Part shown: positions 12,661 through 24,900 of the stretch, piece after piece
Layout of the letters: each line of letters opens with the position of its first letter
Position numbering within the stretch: position 1 is the stretch's first letter
Source of the DNA: Vicia villosa
Lineage: Eukaryota; Streptophyta; Magnoliopsida; Fabales; Fabaceae
Length of the DNA: 64,000 nucleotides
Direction: 5' to 3'
Assembly (NCBI RefSeq): GCF_029867415.1
Contig: NC_081182.1
Span: 16,304,497-16,368,496 of the forward strand
Program-made: the position numbers and the translations under genes
The notes under the pieces: model-generated
What the model was told of the DNA's origin: nothing
Seen by the model: the letters and a program-made list of their open reading frames with translations, nothing else
Database searches by the model: none

Positions 12661-13162
12661 AACCTTTGAAATTGAATAGTTGGTCTAATTAAAAAATTTC
12701 TCTTTACCAAGTCAATTGACAACTTCTAGAAGATCTTAAGAAAACCTTATTATTTGTCACAAAAACAAAAAAAAAAACTTTATTATAATCGATGCAGAAG
12801 AATGCTTCTTTCTGCTATCATCAACACTTTAAAATTTAACAGTATTAGCATGGATTGGAAGTCAATATTATCATGTCTCGTATCTCCCTCTCTTTAGTAA
12901 TATCACCTAAGCTAAAGTTATAACCTTTTACCAATATTAAAAATATTAGTCGATTTCATTTCTTCTTATATTCCATTTTAATACTTATTTCATTGTTTCA
13001 AAAAAATCTAATACTAATTTTATTCTTCTAGATGTTCTTTTAATCTCGTATAAAAGAAAGTTTGCTTTTAGTATTGAAACTTGTTTAGGAAAAAGTCTTT
13101 TATCAATTTGTCTTGTTTGTGAGGCTTCATCCACCAACCATAGTCCAAAATATAATTATTCC

Positions 13163-13188
13163 TTATTGGGATCAAAAAATCCCAATAA
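13163..13188. repeat. Perfect 10-bp palindromic stem with 6-base loop
   Basis: TTATTGGGAT, then CAAAAA, then ATCCCAATAA. It abuts the left arm of the next inverted-repeat element. The words ATTCCTTATTGGGATCAAAA also occur at about 11645 inside the decayed LTR element, without the second stem half. Confidence 0.7.
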
Positions 13189-14066
13189 ACCTCATCACTT
13201 TATACATTTAAAGAAGATTTATAAACTCTCGTTACCATTTCTCATATTTTATGTTTATGTTAAAGTAAATCACTATCGATTCTCTATCTTAATTGTTTAG
13301 GGATGTTCAAATAAACCGGTTATTGGATTGTAACATTAAATCGAGTTTTTCCGTAAAAACAAAAAATCGAGTATTTTGAAAAAACGAAAAATTCGAGTTT
13401 TTTTGAAAAATCGTGTCTTTAAAAAATATGAAAAGTCGATTTTCCAAAATAAAATATTTTAATAACTTAATTTAAAATTAAATTTTAAAAATGAAATTAT
13501 TAAATTTAAAACCAGTTATAAAATTTGGTCATGGATATAACCGGTTTATAACCGGTTTTGAAAAAATAAATCCGGTTATGAAAATTGGTTTTAAAATCCG
13601 GTTATACCAAATGGATAATATATGAATATGGATTGGTTATGGACAAAAACCGTCCATGAGCATCCCTAAGTCTATCTATCCTCGGGTTTAATGAATGTTG
13701 AGGAAATTTGATTGTTTGAATATTTAAAAAAAATTATATCTCTTTCATTTATTTACCTCTTGTCAACGAAATTTTAGATAATTTGCTACTCATTGTGATT
13801 TTTTTATTTTATTTTGAGAGACTAATAATATATAATTATGCATAGAAAATATCTAATTTATACTATATAATTTTGTGTCTAAACATATATGACACCCTTT
13901 AGTAAATTAAAATGATTGATAAAATTTATTGATATTTTATATTATTTTTATAAGTTTTTCTTATAAGATAGAGAATCGATAGTGATTTACTTTAACATAA
14001 CCATAAAATATGAGAAATGGTAACGAGAGTTTATAAATCTTCTTTAAATGTATAAAGTGATGAGGT
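13188..14066. mobile_element. Foldback/TIR element with about 102-bp near-identical inverted ends
   Basis: The left arm 13188-13290 and right arm 13965-14066 are reverse complements over about 100 bp with only one mismatch noticed. The outer ends read AACCTCATCACTTTATAC on each side. The interior is non-coding and holds a second, nested inverted-repeat element. No target-site duplication is obvious. The very high arm identity implies either recent origin or gene conversion between the arms. Confidence 0.75.
13298..13669. repeat. Nested TAGGGATG-type inverted-repeat element
   Basis: Ends TAGGGATGTTCA and TGAGCATCCCTA pair as short TIRs. The interior repeats the word AACCGGTT and its variants. 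It resembles the plant repeats that begin TAGGG(A/G)TG. No 8-bp target duplication matched, so the hAT assignment is uncertain. Confidence 0.5.
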
Positions 14067-15240
14067 TTTTTAGAAATATATATTCAATTTATTAGAAATT
14101 AAAATAATTAATTTTTGTAAATATTCTTGAGGTACTCGTTTTAATTTTAAAATATTTACATTTAATTATAATTTTAGTTCTCAAATTTATATCATTCATA
14201 AAATTAAATATCATAATTTAAATTCAAATAATTTTAATCTTTTAACACATTTCATGCTAAAAAATAATTATATTTTAATTTTAATTTTGTTTAGACTGAT
14301 GAAATCGGATTGAGCAGAACGAAATTGAATGAAATAAAATGATATTTTATTGTTTGGATAATTTAAAAACAGATAGAGCTGAACGGAAAGGAGTGATATG
14401 GATTTCATTCTATTCCATCACTTACCGCCATATTTTTTCTCCTCCTATTTGGGCGGAATAAACAATTTACTTTATTCCGTCATAGAATTTCAAAACAATA
14501 GAATGCTATCTTCATTCCATTTAGTCTTATTCCGCTCCATCCCACCCTGCTCTGCTTCATTCCGCTCCGTTCATTTCGTGAGAGTCTATAATGGTTTTTT
14601 AATTCTTTGATTACATTTTTTAATGTGTCCATCCTTAATGATATGTTCATTATTTATTTATTTATTAAGTAAATGTTGTTTTAATCTTCTTCTTTCATTT
14701 TTGTAAATTATCAATCTATATGTTTGATGTAGCGAGATACACATCGTTTATTAATAATGTAAATTTATTTTAAAAACACTCTATTTTCTCAAAATCATAG
14801 TATGTATATAATTTAATGGGCTAAATATGTTTTAGTCTCTGTTGTTAAATCAATGTGTATTTTTTAATAATTATTTTGTAGACATGTTTAAAATGATATA
14901 AAAGATTTATTAAAAAAACTCAAAATTTAATTTCTAAGTCAAAATTTTCATTACTTTTATCATTATCTTTTAATATTAAAAAAAATTCCATTTAATTCTT
15001 TTAATTTTAAAATTTTTTAAAATTTGATAAATAAATATTTTACAGTATTCTAAAGATGTATGAAAAAGATTATTAAAAAAATTAAAAAGTTAAAGGGTAA
15101 ATAAAATTTGTTCAAAATTTTAGAAAATAAAGAGACTAAATTTACATGCATAAATTTTTCACAGGAACCAATATATGTCATTTTTTTAATAGGGATTAAA
15201 AATAAATTTTAAAATATTTTTAAGGAATATGAGTGAAAAT
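14067..15240. other. AT-rich intergenic DNA
   Basis: No gene recognised. Around 14300-14590 there is a stretch with words such as GAACGGAAAGGAG and CATTCCGCTCC that partly pair as inverted copies, perhaps another worn TIR repeat. I could not define its ends. Confidence 0.35.
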
Positions 15241-15246
15241 AAGTTC

Positions 15247-15780
15247 GTATATGTTAGGCTTTAGAAGACCTGAGCTTGACCTACGATAAAATTATATGGC
15301 CTGAGCTTGTCATATTGCCTACTATAGGCTCTTTTTATGACCTAGTATAAGCTCTTTTTTTCGGCCTTGTCTGATCTTTTTAAAAGTCTGACCTGACCTG
15401 ATCTATTTAAAAACCTACTTCTCATTAAGGTTTTCACTTAATCCATACTACTTAAGAAGCTTTCTAAATGACCTATATAAGTCGACCTATTTAATTTTTT
15501 TCTTCTAATATATATGCATATATAGGCCAACCTATTTAACCATTTTTCTAACATATAAGTATATAAAGACCAGTCTATTTAGAATAATTTTAATATGCAT
15601 GAAAATATAGGTCGGCCTATAATACTTTGTATGCTTTTTTAACAGCACAAGTCTGACATATTTAATTAAATAGACTTTTAAAAAAGTATATATTTGACTT
15701 TTTTATTAAATAAGTCTGATATGACCTTAAATAGACTAGACTATAGACACTGAAGACCGACCCGACCTATTTCCATCCAT
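15247..15780. repeat. Repeat rich in GACCTGAC/GGCCTG words, non-coding
   Basis: Low-complexity-like repeats of GACCTRACC, CCTATTTAA and AAGTCTGACCTG, ending GACCCGACCTATTTCCATCC. Plant genomes hold many non-coding elements of this composition. The ends are not defined with confidence. Confidence 0.4.
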
Positions 15781-16594
15781 AATAAAGAATAAAAATATAT
15801 TTAATCCTAATGTAATATTCTTTAAGCGGGTTTTAGAAAAAACATAAAAAAAACGTATCAAATTTAATGTGATATTTTCAATTCTTTTAGAATACATTAG
15901 GAGTCCGTATCCACTCCATTTTCTGAATTGTCCAGTTACTCAATTCCACTTACTAATCTTTGACACATATATTCATATTTTTCAATGGTGTTGATTAAAG
16001 GAAATATATGTGTTTATTTATTAATAAAATAATATTTTGATTTTGCCTAAACATCTTTAACACTTCAAACCCATAATGAACTCCACAATTTTCATTGTCA
16101 TGACTACCATATTGTCTTGCCGTCGAGTGTAATGTCGTCGCTAAACTGAAAACAATTGTGATGTGGTGAAAATGGCTACCAGAAAAAATTGAAAAACAAA
16201 AGGAGATAAATAGTAATCGAACAAAGAGGCTGCAGCTTATGGTGATGCGGTGGCCAGTCTTCGAGCAGAGCAGTGAGTAACACAATACAAGTAAAATAAA
16301 AATGAAAAAAGAAAAGGAATTGAGTTCTTTGAATTTTGCATAAGGTAGAAGATAGAAGATAAATGAGAAAATATTTTGCAAGAGAGAGAGAGAGAGTTAG
16401 CGAAAAAGAGATGAGTAGTAAAAGCGAAGATGATTAGTGCATTTAGTTTCGTTTTAAAAATTAATATTTCAATTAAATCACAACCTTTAAAATTTATTTT
16501 TTCACGTGCCAATCATCGGCTTAAGCAACATGACCAAAACTTGAACTTTAGTAATTGGAGCAGATCCAAACTCATACATTAAACCACTTATAAT
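15781..16594. other. Intergenic DNA, chance reading frames only
   Basis: Minus-strand frames of 91 and 128 codons occur here (15995-16512). They are hydrophobic, Phe/Ser/Leu-rich translations of AT-rich DNA with no recognised domain, so I do not call a gene. Confidence 0.4.
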
Positions 16595-17049
16595 TAGGGG
16601 TGGCAAAGCGGACGGTGTCATATGCCCGCAAAAAAAAAAAAAAAAAGCGGGCGGGCAAGCCCGCAAATTAAAATGGGCATAAAAACCTAGCCCGCCCCGC
16701 TAGGGTGGCGGGCGGCGGGCTTGCCTGCCTATTTTTTTATTTATTATTTTTCTTTTTTTAATAGATTTTTTTACATTTTAATTGGATTTTTTACATAATT
16801 TTTAAAACAATTTTTTATAAAGCATTTTTTAACAAATTTTACTTAAAAAAATTGCATATATTAACAAATAAATGTATAAAATAAAACCATCAAGAATTAG
16901 AATTAGTAGAATTAACTTAAAAAATAGCGGATTTCAACGGAGCGGCGGACTATGGCGGACGACGGGCCTAAAATATCAACCAAACCCGCCATTTTTTTGG
17001 CGGGTGCGCGGGTCGGCCCGGCGGGCCATGACCCGTTTTGCCACCCCTA
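16595..17049. mobile_element. hAT-type MITE (TAGGGGTGGC family), 455 bp
   Basis: Ends are TAGGGGTGGCAAAGCGG and, on the right, TTTTGCCACCCCTA. Flanking 8-bp copies CTTATAAT (16587-16594) and CTTACAAT (17050-17057) differ at one base. An 8-bp duplication is the hAT signature. The GC-rich subterminal parts (GCGGGCGGGC, GGCGGGTGCG) surround an AT-rich non-coding core. Same family as the element at 43337. Confidence 0.85.
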
Positions 17050-17057
17050 CTTACAAT

Positions 17058-18410
17058 GGAGATGTTGAATAATTTTTTAATAGTCGAATGTTTCCAATTA
17101 TGTGTTGAATGAAATGTTGAACATGATGTGGATTAATTGGTGTTGAATATATTCAACATGTTGAATAAGAAGAGAGTGAGAACCACATCATATACTTTGC
17201 AAAATCTTATTGGTTGTTTTGATTATTTAGATTTTTATTTCATCATAATTATTTGGGACAATTATTTTATAATAAATCAATTTTTAATTTATTTTTATTT
17301 TCACCAAAATTCATTATTTTGTTGTCTATAAATAGAGACTTGGTTAATTTGATTTGAACAAAAAAAATCGTGTTTTTTCTCTTTGGTTGTTCTATTTAGG
17401 CTCCAATAAATTCTTATTTGTAGTTCTAAACATCTGTTTAGTGAAATAGATCCCAACAATAACCCTTTTAACACCCAAAATTCTACTTACTGTATTGTAT
17501 TGCAATTTAAGTTTTTTTGTAATTTTATTTTTAATGATCATCTTTATACTTGCAATGAAAAAAATTAATTAAAAATATAAAATTAGAAAAATAAAATTCA
17601 AATAAATTATTAAATTAAAAAAAATATTTAACTTTTAATTATTTAAATTTAATTTCAATCGATAATTGTTATTAATATCTAATCACAAACACAAAAATAT
17701 AAAAGAAAATAAGAATATAAAATAAAAGTGGTGGGGTGGGGTGTTGAATTTTATTAAACTAAACCATTATAGTAAGTAAGTAAAAGTTGAGTGAATGTTG
17801 AATTATTAGGTGAAAGAGAGAGAAGATGATTTGGAGTGTAAAAATTAAAAAAAAGAAGGGAGTTGAATCCATGAACCATTGTAAATATTCTTAAGGCTAT
17901 GTTTTAGAGTTTGAAGGTGAGGGACAAGAAGGACTTCGAAAATTATTATTTTTTAAAAAAAAATATAGAAAATTTGTTAACATTTTAAAAAAAATTGTTT
18001 AAAATAATAAAATAATATTTATCATTAATGTATTTTTGAAATATTATAACAACAAATCATTAATGTATTTTTACTTTTTGAAATATTATAACAACAAAAA
18101 TTATATTTGAATATTTTATTTAAATCTTCAAAAAAAAATTTTAATATAATTTTTGAGTTCTTCAAATTAAAGAATTTTTGGTGTTATAAAAATTCTCCAA
18201 ACTAAAATCTTTTTGATATTTTCTCCAATATTTCATATTTTTCAAAACTCTCCATTGACTTCCTCTTCAAACTTTCAAATTTAGAGTAACTTATAAAATA
18301 ATAATTATTACTTTCTCCGGCCTAAATTATAAGCAAATATGAAATAAAAAAATATATTTGTTTATAATAATGACTAAACCGATAAAAATTAAAACAAATT
18401 GATTCAAACA
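17058..18410. other. AT-rich intergenic DNA, possible old MITE
   Basis: No gene. ACAATGG near 17053 and CCATTG near 17876 could be the ends of a worn inverted-repeat element of about 830 bp, which the hAT MITE would have entered at its left edge. An isolated TATA-like CTATAAATAGAGA lies at about 17329. All weak. Confidence 0.3.
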
Positions 18411-18918
18411 CCTAAAATTAGCACCGCCGTTCCTCCAATCGTTTCTCCGCGCGTTCATTCGTTCGCGGCACAACCACTTTCGCCGTAAGTTTCTCTTTTC
18501 TCGCTGCGCCGCCGTTCTCCCCCTTCATCGCAGAGCTAATCTTTTTTACGTTGCTGTTCATTACAATTCCTCGCCACGACTTGCGTTTTTGCAGCCGCCA
18601 CACCATCTTCTCCGTTGTCTTCACAGCTTCTCAGGTCTCTGTCTTCCATTCCATCTCACCGGCATCTCCCGCACGGTAACCTTTTATCTCCACCACCTCC
18701 TTCTATAGTATTTCCCTTTCAACCTTCATCCATACTAAGTTCAATTCATACTAAGTACGATTACTGTTCGTGTTCGTTTTTCCATTACCTTCAAATTGAA
18801 ACCCTAATATTTTTTATTCTTTATGAACATGTCCTGTTTGTTAACTTAATGGTTACTGTTATTGTGTAGCTCTTAGTTTTTAAAGTTATCGAAAGAAATC
18901 CTTGACCAATTGTCAGAG
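18411..18918 (+). promoter_or_regulatory. NAR1 5' leader region, probably with a 5'-UTR intron
   Basis: A CT- and GC-richer stretch (18420-18680) stands out from the AT-rich flank and looks like a plant 5' UTR. GGTAACC at about 18675 and TTGTGTAG before 18870 are candidate donor and acceptor of a leader intron. No transcript evidence, and no clear TATA box was chosen. Confidence 0.45.
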
Positions 18919-21900
18919 ATGTCTGAGAAATTCTCGCCGGCGCTTCGGATAGGAGATCTCAATGATTTCATTGCACCGTCACAGGCATGCATAGTCTCTC
19001 TCAAAGGGGCGAAAAAGCCCAATAAAGTCGAGGTAGAAAGTTTTGAATTCTTGTTTTGCAGCTTAACTTAATAAAGTCATTTTAATTTGCTCAATAGTTG
19101 TGAAACCGAAGAAAGCTTGTTTCTTAAGTTTTGCTTTGCTTTCTTAACTCTAGGTGTCAATCGCTGACAAACAAGTGAAGTCGGAACCTGTTAAAATTTC
19201 GCTCAAGGATTGTTTGGCATGCAGGTAATCATCTCTCTCTAGCTCTTTCTCTCTCTACTTTTTGTCTCGTATCGTCGTTGTTGGTTTTTGGCTGTTGTGA
19301 TGTTTGTCTTTTAAGTATTTGGTAAATATGCCCAATGATATTGTTGCAGAGTGAAAATACTTTGTCTCTTCATCTTAGAGGGATTTAGGGGATAAGAACA
19401 ATAACATTACTCAGGAGTTTATATTGATCTAAGGGTAGATAAGCTGTCAGTCATTTTAAATGGTGACATGCATCATAATCTGTCTAGACAAGATACCAGC
19501 TAATACATTTATTTTGTAGAAAAGCACGACACTCACCCTTTGGACTCCCCTCTTCCCCTTTCCATTTCCTCTCCCATCTCTTCCGTCCCTTCTATGGAGG
19601 TTCATGCTTTGGTGTTGGAACTTGGAAATGAATGTAAGAAGGAGGTTATTGTTTGTGTTGGAACTTGGAAATGAATGTAAGAAGGAGGTTATTGTTTGTG
19701 TTGAAGCTTTGAACGTGGTTTCACTGGCTAGGGTTAGTTTTGTAGGTAGTAGTTCTTGGTGGAGCCACATTGGTTCTAAATTGATGTTTTCAAGCAAGGG
19801 AAATGAGATTCATGGTGAAGAATGTGTTGGTTGCAGGTGGTTCAGTTCACAAATGACTGGCTTGTTGGAAGTACTGGCAATAATTTATTTTGTTTTTGCT
19901 GCGAGTTGATTTTACTGGTCATGTGAACACTTGAGAACCGACAAAATCACATTATTTGGTGATGGATTCAACCCTACAATGTTCTGGTTCTGTGGAGTTT
20001 TTTTTTGCTAAGTATGCTTGAGTGGGGCCAAGCGATTCTTTACAAGTCGCAAACATTGGAGAAGAGCATTTTAAAGCCTTAAATAAATGCTGCTTGCTTT
20101 GAGCTTTAGATATATAGTTGTTAGTTCATCCTGTATTTTCTGTATTAAGTGCACATAAAAGGTTAATTAAAAGCTTGATGTTGATTATGCTTCTAAATCT
20201 ACGATGTAGTTGCTAATGTCAAAGCGCAAGTTACTAAGTGTTTTACGAAATTATAATGTTTGTTTGGTAATACAGTGGATGTGTCACATCAGCAGAGACA
20301 GTTTTGCTGGAGAAGCAAGGTTTGGATGAGTTTCTATCCAATATTAATCAAGGAAAGGCAGTGATAGTGTCTGTTTCTCCTCAATCGAGGGCTTCTATTG
20401 CAGCCCATTTTGGTGTTTCTCCTATTCAGGTGACACTTTGCTCTTGGTCACAAATTCTCAGTGTTTCTTATAAGCTGCTTCTTTGAAATAAATTTGGGAA
20501 GCTAAGTTCCAAGTTCTTGATCTGTCAGGGTTAAGTGTATAACTTTTGATCTTTCAGGCTTTCAAAAAACTGACAAGATTTTTCAAATCTTTGGGAGTGA
20601 GGGCTATTTTTGATACAAGTTGCAGTAGAGACTTGACCCTAGTCGAATCTTGTGTGGAATTCATCACAAGATATAGACAAAATCAATTGGTAGATGATGA
20701 GAGGAGTAAGTCAAGCCTACCCATGATTGCATCTGCATGCCCAGGTATAGAAATTCAACTTAAGTTTGGCCTATCGTTTCTGTGAAGCGTATATATTTGG
20801 ATGCTAGACATGAATTGAAACATGCATAATGACATAGCAATATTCAAATCTAAGAACAAAACTCAGTGTAGTGTTATTAAAAATTATGTAAGGTTACCTT
20901 ACTAAGGTATTAACTTATTAGTAACTATATTTCTAGGAGTCATATTTGACACGTGTTTAAACTTAGGTAGAAGGTATGAAGATATGTTGGATGGTATGAT
21001 TATTTTAATCCTGGGTTTAGAAGTAGGAAATTGAACTGGAATTCAGAAAGTTGTATTTACTACGATCCATGCTTTTCACCGACACGGCTCCTCATTTTTA
21101 TTGTGAAAGACTGAAAGGAGCATGATTACTTTTTAATAGGTTTTAGTGGTAAGTCTTGAGTCGTGGAGGAAATATTCTTACGTTTTGATTATTGGTGTGA
21201 ACATATGCAGGTTGGATATGCTATGCTGAAAAGACACTTGGATCATTTATTCTACCTTACATTTCAACAGTGAAGAGCCCCCAACAAACAATTGGAACTA
21301 TCATAAAGCGCTATGTATGCGAAGATATGAAACTCAGGTTGTGATTTTACTCCAAAATCCAAATAATAACTTGAGAGCTATGTTGTTAATCTCGAAAAGC
21401 GGCATGTCGCGGTCAACCCCAAAATGGGAGCGGCGCGGGCGCTATTATAGCTACGAGGACGCTAAAAAATAAATATTTTAATAGCACTTACAGGCTGAAA
21501 ACATATAAATACCAATAAAAACTCAAATTTCATGAAGTCTTGAGCAATAAAATACTTCCAAAACATTCCAACATACTTCCAAATAGCAATAAAGTTCAAG
21601 AAAACAAACACTTACATCTAAATCTTAAAATAACTAAACATCAACCCTCTAATAAAAGTTCAAGAATCATTAAAATCTAGGTTGTCTTCATCATCACTTA
21701 CCCCAAATTTGTGAGGGTTAACTAATCCTTTGATGATATCTTACAACCTATGTTATGTTTGGCATGCTGCAACTACTAGAGTAACATGGTTATTAAAATG
21801 ATTGACTATTTGTTTCAACAGGCCAGAAGAAGTATACCATGTCACAGTTATGCCTTGTTATGATAAGAAGCTAGAGGCTTCTAGGGATGACTTTGTTTTT

Positions 21901-24900
21901 CAATTAGAGCCCCATGCTGAAGGGCATGAAGGCGAAGAAGATAACTTGATTTTGGAGGTAGATTCAGTACTGACAACTGGAGAGATCTTGGAATTGATTC
22001 AGGTTAGTAAATTTTATGCATACCTGCATACCATCATTTTTTGTGAGAATTCTTTTCTTTTACTATTGATGTGTATATTAACTCATGTTTGCGGTTCAAT
22101 CTTTCAGTCAAAAGAAGTTGATTTTAAGAGCATAGAAGAGGCTCCTTTGGATAAACTGTAAGAGACTTATAACTGTTTCCTTTGCTTAAGTTGCCGTGAT
22201 TGTCAAACAAGGATATTCTGACACAGTGTGGTGCTTGCAGGTTAACAAATATTAATGAAGAAGGACACCTATACGGGGTCCGTGGAAGCTCTGGAGGTTA
22301 TGCAGAAACAATATTCCGATATGCTGCTAAAACACTTTTTGGAAGACATATTGATGGCCCTTTGAACTTTAGAAACATTAGAAATTCAGATTTTCAGGAA
22401 GTTACTTTGGAGGTAAGTTGTTACAAACTTCTTTATATATAAATATTCTTTTCAGGAATTTTGTCAGATCTTAGGACCTTTGATTTGAATATCTAGCTAA
22501 ACAAAAAATTGGTATTTATGTTAGCATAATAACTAACTGAAGAGCCATTTGAAGAACCATGTATGTTATAAAGGTTGTTATCCACCTTAGGAAAGGTTTA
22601 TCTATTGTATTTTACTATAAAAAAGTTGTTATCTACCTGTGAAGAACTATTCCATAATGACATGAATTTTCAGCAGTTTACAGGGGCAATATGTTTTGAA
22701 ACTCATCTCTCTATTTCTTGTGAGTTATTATTCTGACATGACGTTACCAAGATAAAATTCAAGAGATTGCTGTCCATTATAGCCAGAGTTTGTTTCTCTT
22801 TGTGTATGTTCTTCATATTTTTAAAAATGTCATTTTAAAACCTTCCCTCTGTTTCAAAACTTAATTGAACTTCAACTATTTTGGTTTCATACTACCATTC
22901 ATGACAGGAATGAGGTAGTCGAAGTGCTCCAAAATTGTCCCAAACTAAAAGCTTTTTACTTTAATAAGTTTTGTTTCTCAGGCAGAGAAACTGTTGGTGT
23001 TTTTACATGCAAAAATTCAAAATATAAATTTGTAATTCCAGGATTTGACAAGTATGAAATATTATGAAGTGTTATAAAATACAGTAGGTTTCGGAATGCC
23101 AGAGTCGACCAGGCACTGCTGTGAAGCAATCCTAAGGTTAAAAACTCAAAAAATGGAATGAGAGGAAACAAGTATTAAATAAATACAAGTACTTGTGCAA
23201 TTGTTATTATCTATATGTTTGGAGTGTGCTTAAAATATAGTAGGTTTCGGAATGCCGGAGTAGACCAGCTGTATGCACTGTTGCGAAGCAATCCTAAGGT
23301 TAAAAACTCAAAAAATGAAATGAGAGGAAACAAGTATTAAATAAATAAAAGTACTTGTGCAATTGTTATTATGCAGATGTTTAGAGTGTGCTTAAAATAT
23401 AGTGGGTTTCGGAATGCTGGAGTTGACCAGTTGTATGCACTGTTGTGAAGCAATCCTAAAGTTAAAAACTGCAAAAATGGAATGAGAGGAAACAAGTATT
23501 CAATAAATACAAGTACTTGTGTATGTACTTGTGCAATGGTTACTATCAAGATGTTTGGAGTGTGCTTAAAATACAGAGCAATTCAGTATTTCAAAAGCTT
23601 ATTTAGGTTATAGACCTTTGAGATGTGTGCAATACAGTGTTGTCAAATATCGGTTATATCGCCGATATACCGGTTTTCCATATCGGAATTTGCCTGGTTT
23701 TCCATATCGGAATTTGCCTTTCCGATACGAGATCCGATATTCCGTTTCAATTTCGCGACGCTCCGCATATCGGCCGTTTTCCCCTATACCGGTATACCGG
23801 TTTTGGATTCCATATCAGAAATTATTTTTTTCTGATTATTTTTTTAACAAGTTATATTAAAAAATAATTTAAATATTGAATGTGAAGAGGTGGAAGGTTA
23901 AAGTAGGCTAGGTGAAGAGGTGGGACAGTAAAAGATGGACAGTAATAATTAGTAATGGGCTGTGAAGAGGTGAAGAGGTGCACAATATTTGAAGAGGTGG
24001 AGTAATAATTACGTGGTCAAGAGTATGGATATTAACATAATAATTAATAATGGGCTGTGAAGAGGTGCACAGTATTTGAAGAGGTGAAGTGATAATTGGG
24101 AAGCTGTTTATAGAGAGCAGCAGGTGTTGGAGAGCCTACAAGATGTACTAGACAAACAACTAAAAAGAGAAAAGCAACTCCAAACCCCAATGTTATTGGC
24201 ACTTCATCTAAAACAAAGAAGTCGGCTGCATCTAGGAAAGGAAAGCAACATGTGGTTGAAGAGCAAGATCCTGTTTTTGTAGAATCAGAAGAAGAATTTG
24301 AGGATATTATTTCAGATGATTCAATTGAAGAAGCTGAAGGATATGCCTCACTATCGGAAAATGAGGACAATGATTATGTTGGGGAATAATTAGACCTTTA
24401 TCACTAGTTATGCTTAGAAGAACTACTAGTTATTCCTTATTTTGAAGTTTGAAGCTTAGAAGTTATGCTTAGAAGAACTACTAGTTATTCCTTATTTTGA
24501 AGTTTGAAGCTTAGAAGTTATGCTTAGAAGAACTACCGTTTTAAGTCATTTTGATTTTGAATTTTGAAGTTTGACCTACTTGGTTGTTAGAACTTGTCAT
24601 TTTGAGTTTAATCTTATTTAAACTTTTTAATTTAAAAGTTGTTTATGTCAAGTAGCTTTTTTGTGTTTCATGTTTTATTTTAATCGCTTTTGTGGTTTCC
24701 GATATTTGCCCGTTACGATATCCGATATTTCTCATATCGGATTTTTGGTGATCCGATATTTTCCGCGATCCGATATTAACAACACTGGTGCAATAGGAGA
24801 CTTGCAATAAAATAGAGTCAGATGCTCTGCTGAAGTTATGTCGGGAGTGGGGTTTAAACTTAAGAGTCTCGATCCCTCTTTGTCACTCCTCTCCTTAAAT

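Larger units (their letters stand above)
23635..24787. mobile_element. hAT-type element (CAGTGTTGT ends), 1153 bp, in NAR1 intron 8
   Basis: Flanked by perfect 8-bp copies GTGCAATA (23627-23634 and 24788-24795). Ends are CAGTGTTGTCAAATATCGG and CCGATATTAACAACACTG, with ATATCGG/CCGATAT words repeated subterminally as possible transposase-binding sites. The interior contains GAAGAGGTG repeats, a 55-bp tandem repeat and a short acidic reading frame. This is a clear non-autonomous hAT copy. Confidence 0.93.

Noticed and set aside
15995..16512. Two Phe/Ser/Leu-rich minus-strand frames (possible membrane protein)
   Set aside because: Hydrophobicity follows from AT-rich composition; the frames overlap and match no family.
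19456..19909. Frames of 101-113 codons in NAR1 intron 2
   Set aside because: Lengthened by a 43-bp tandem duplication; inside an intron; no domain.
23618..23867. Overlapping 70-80 codon frames on the plus strand in all phases
   Set aside because: They are translations of the ATATCGG-rich hAT terminal repeats, not genes.
24044..24370. 108-codon Ser-rich minus-strand frame
   Set aside because: Antisense of the Lys/Glu-rich plus-strand remnant, which fits a transposase tail better.
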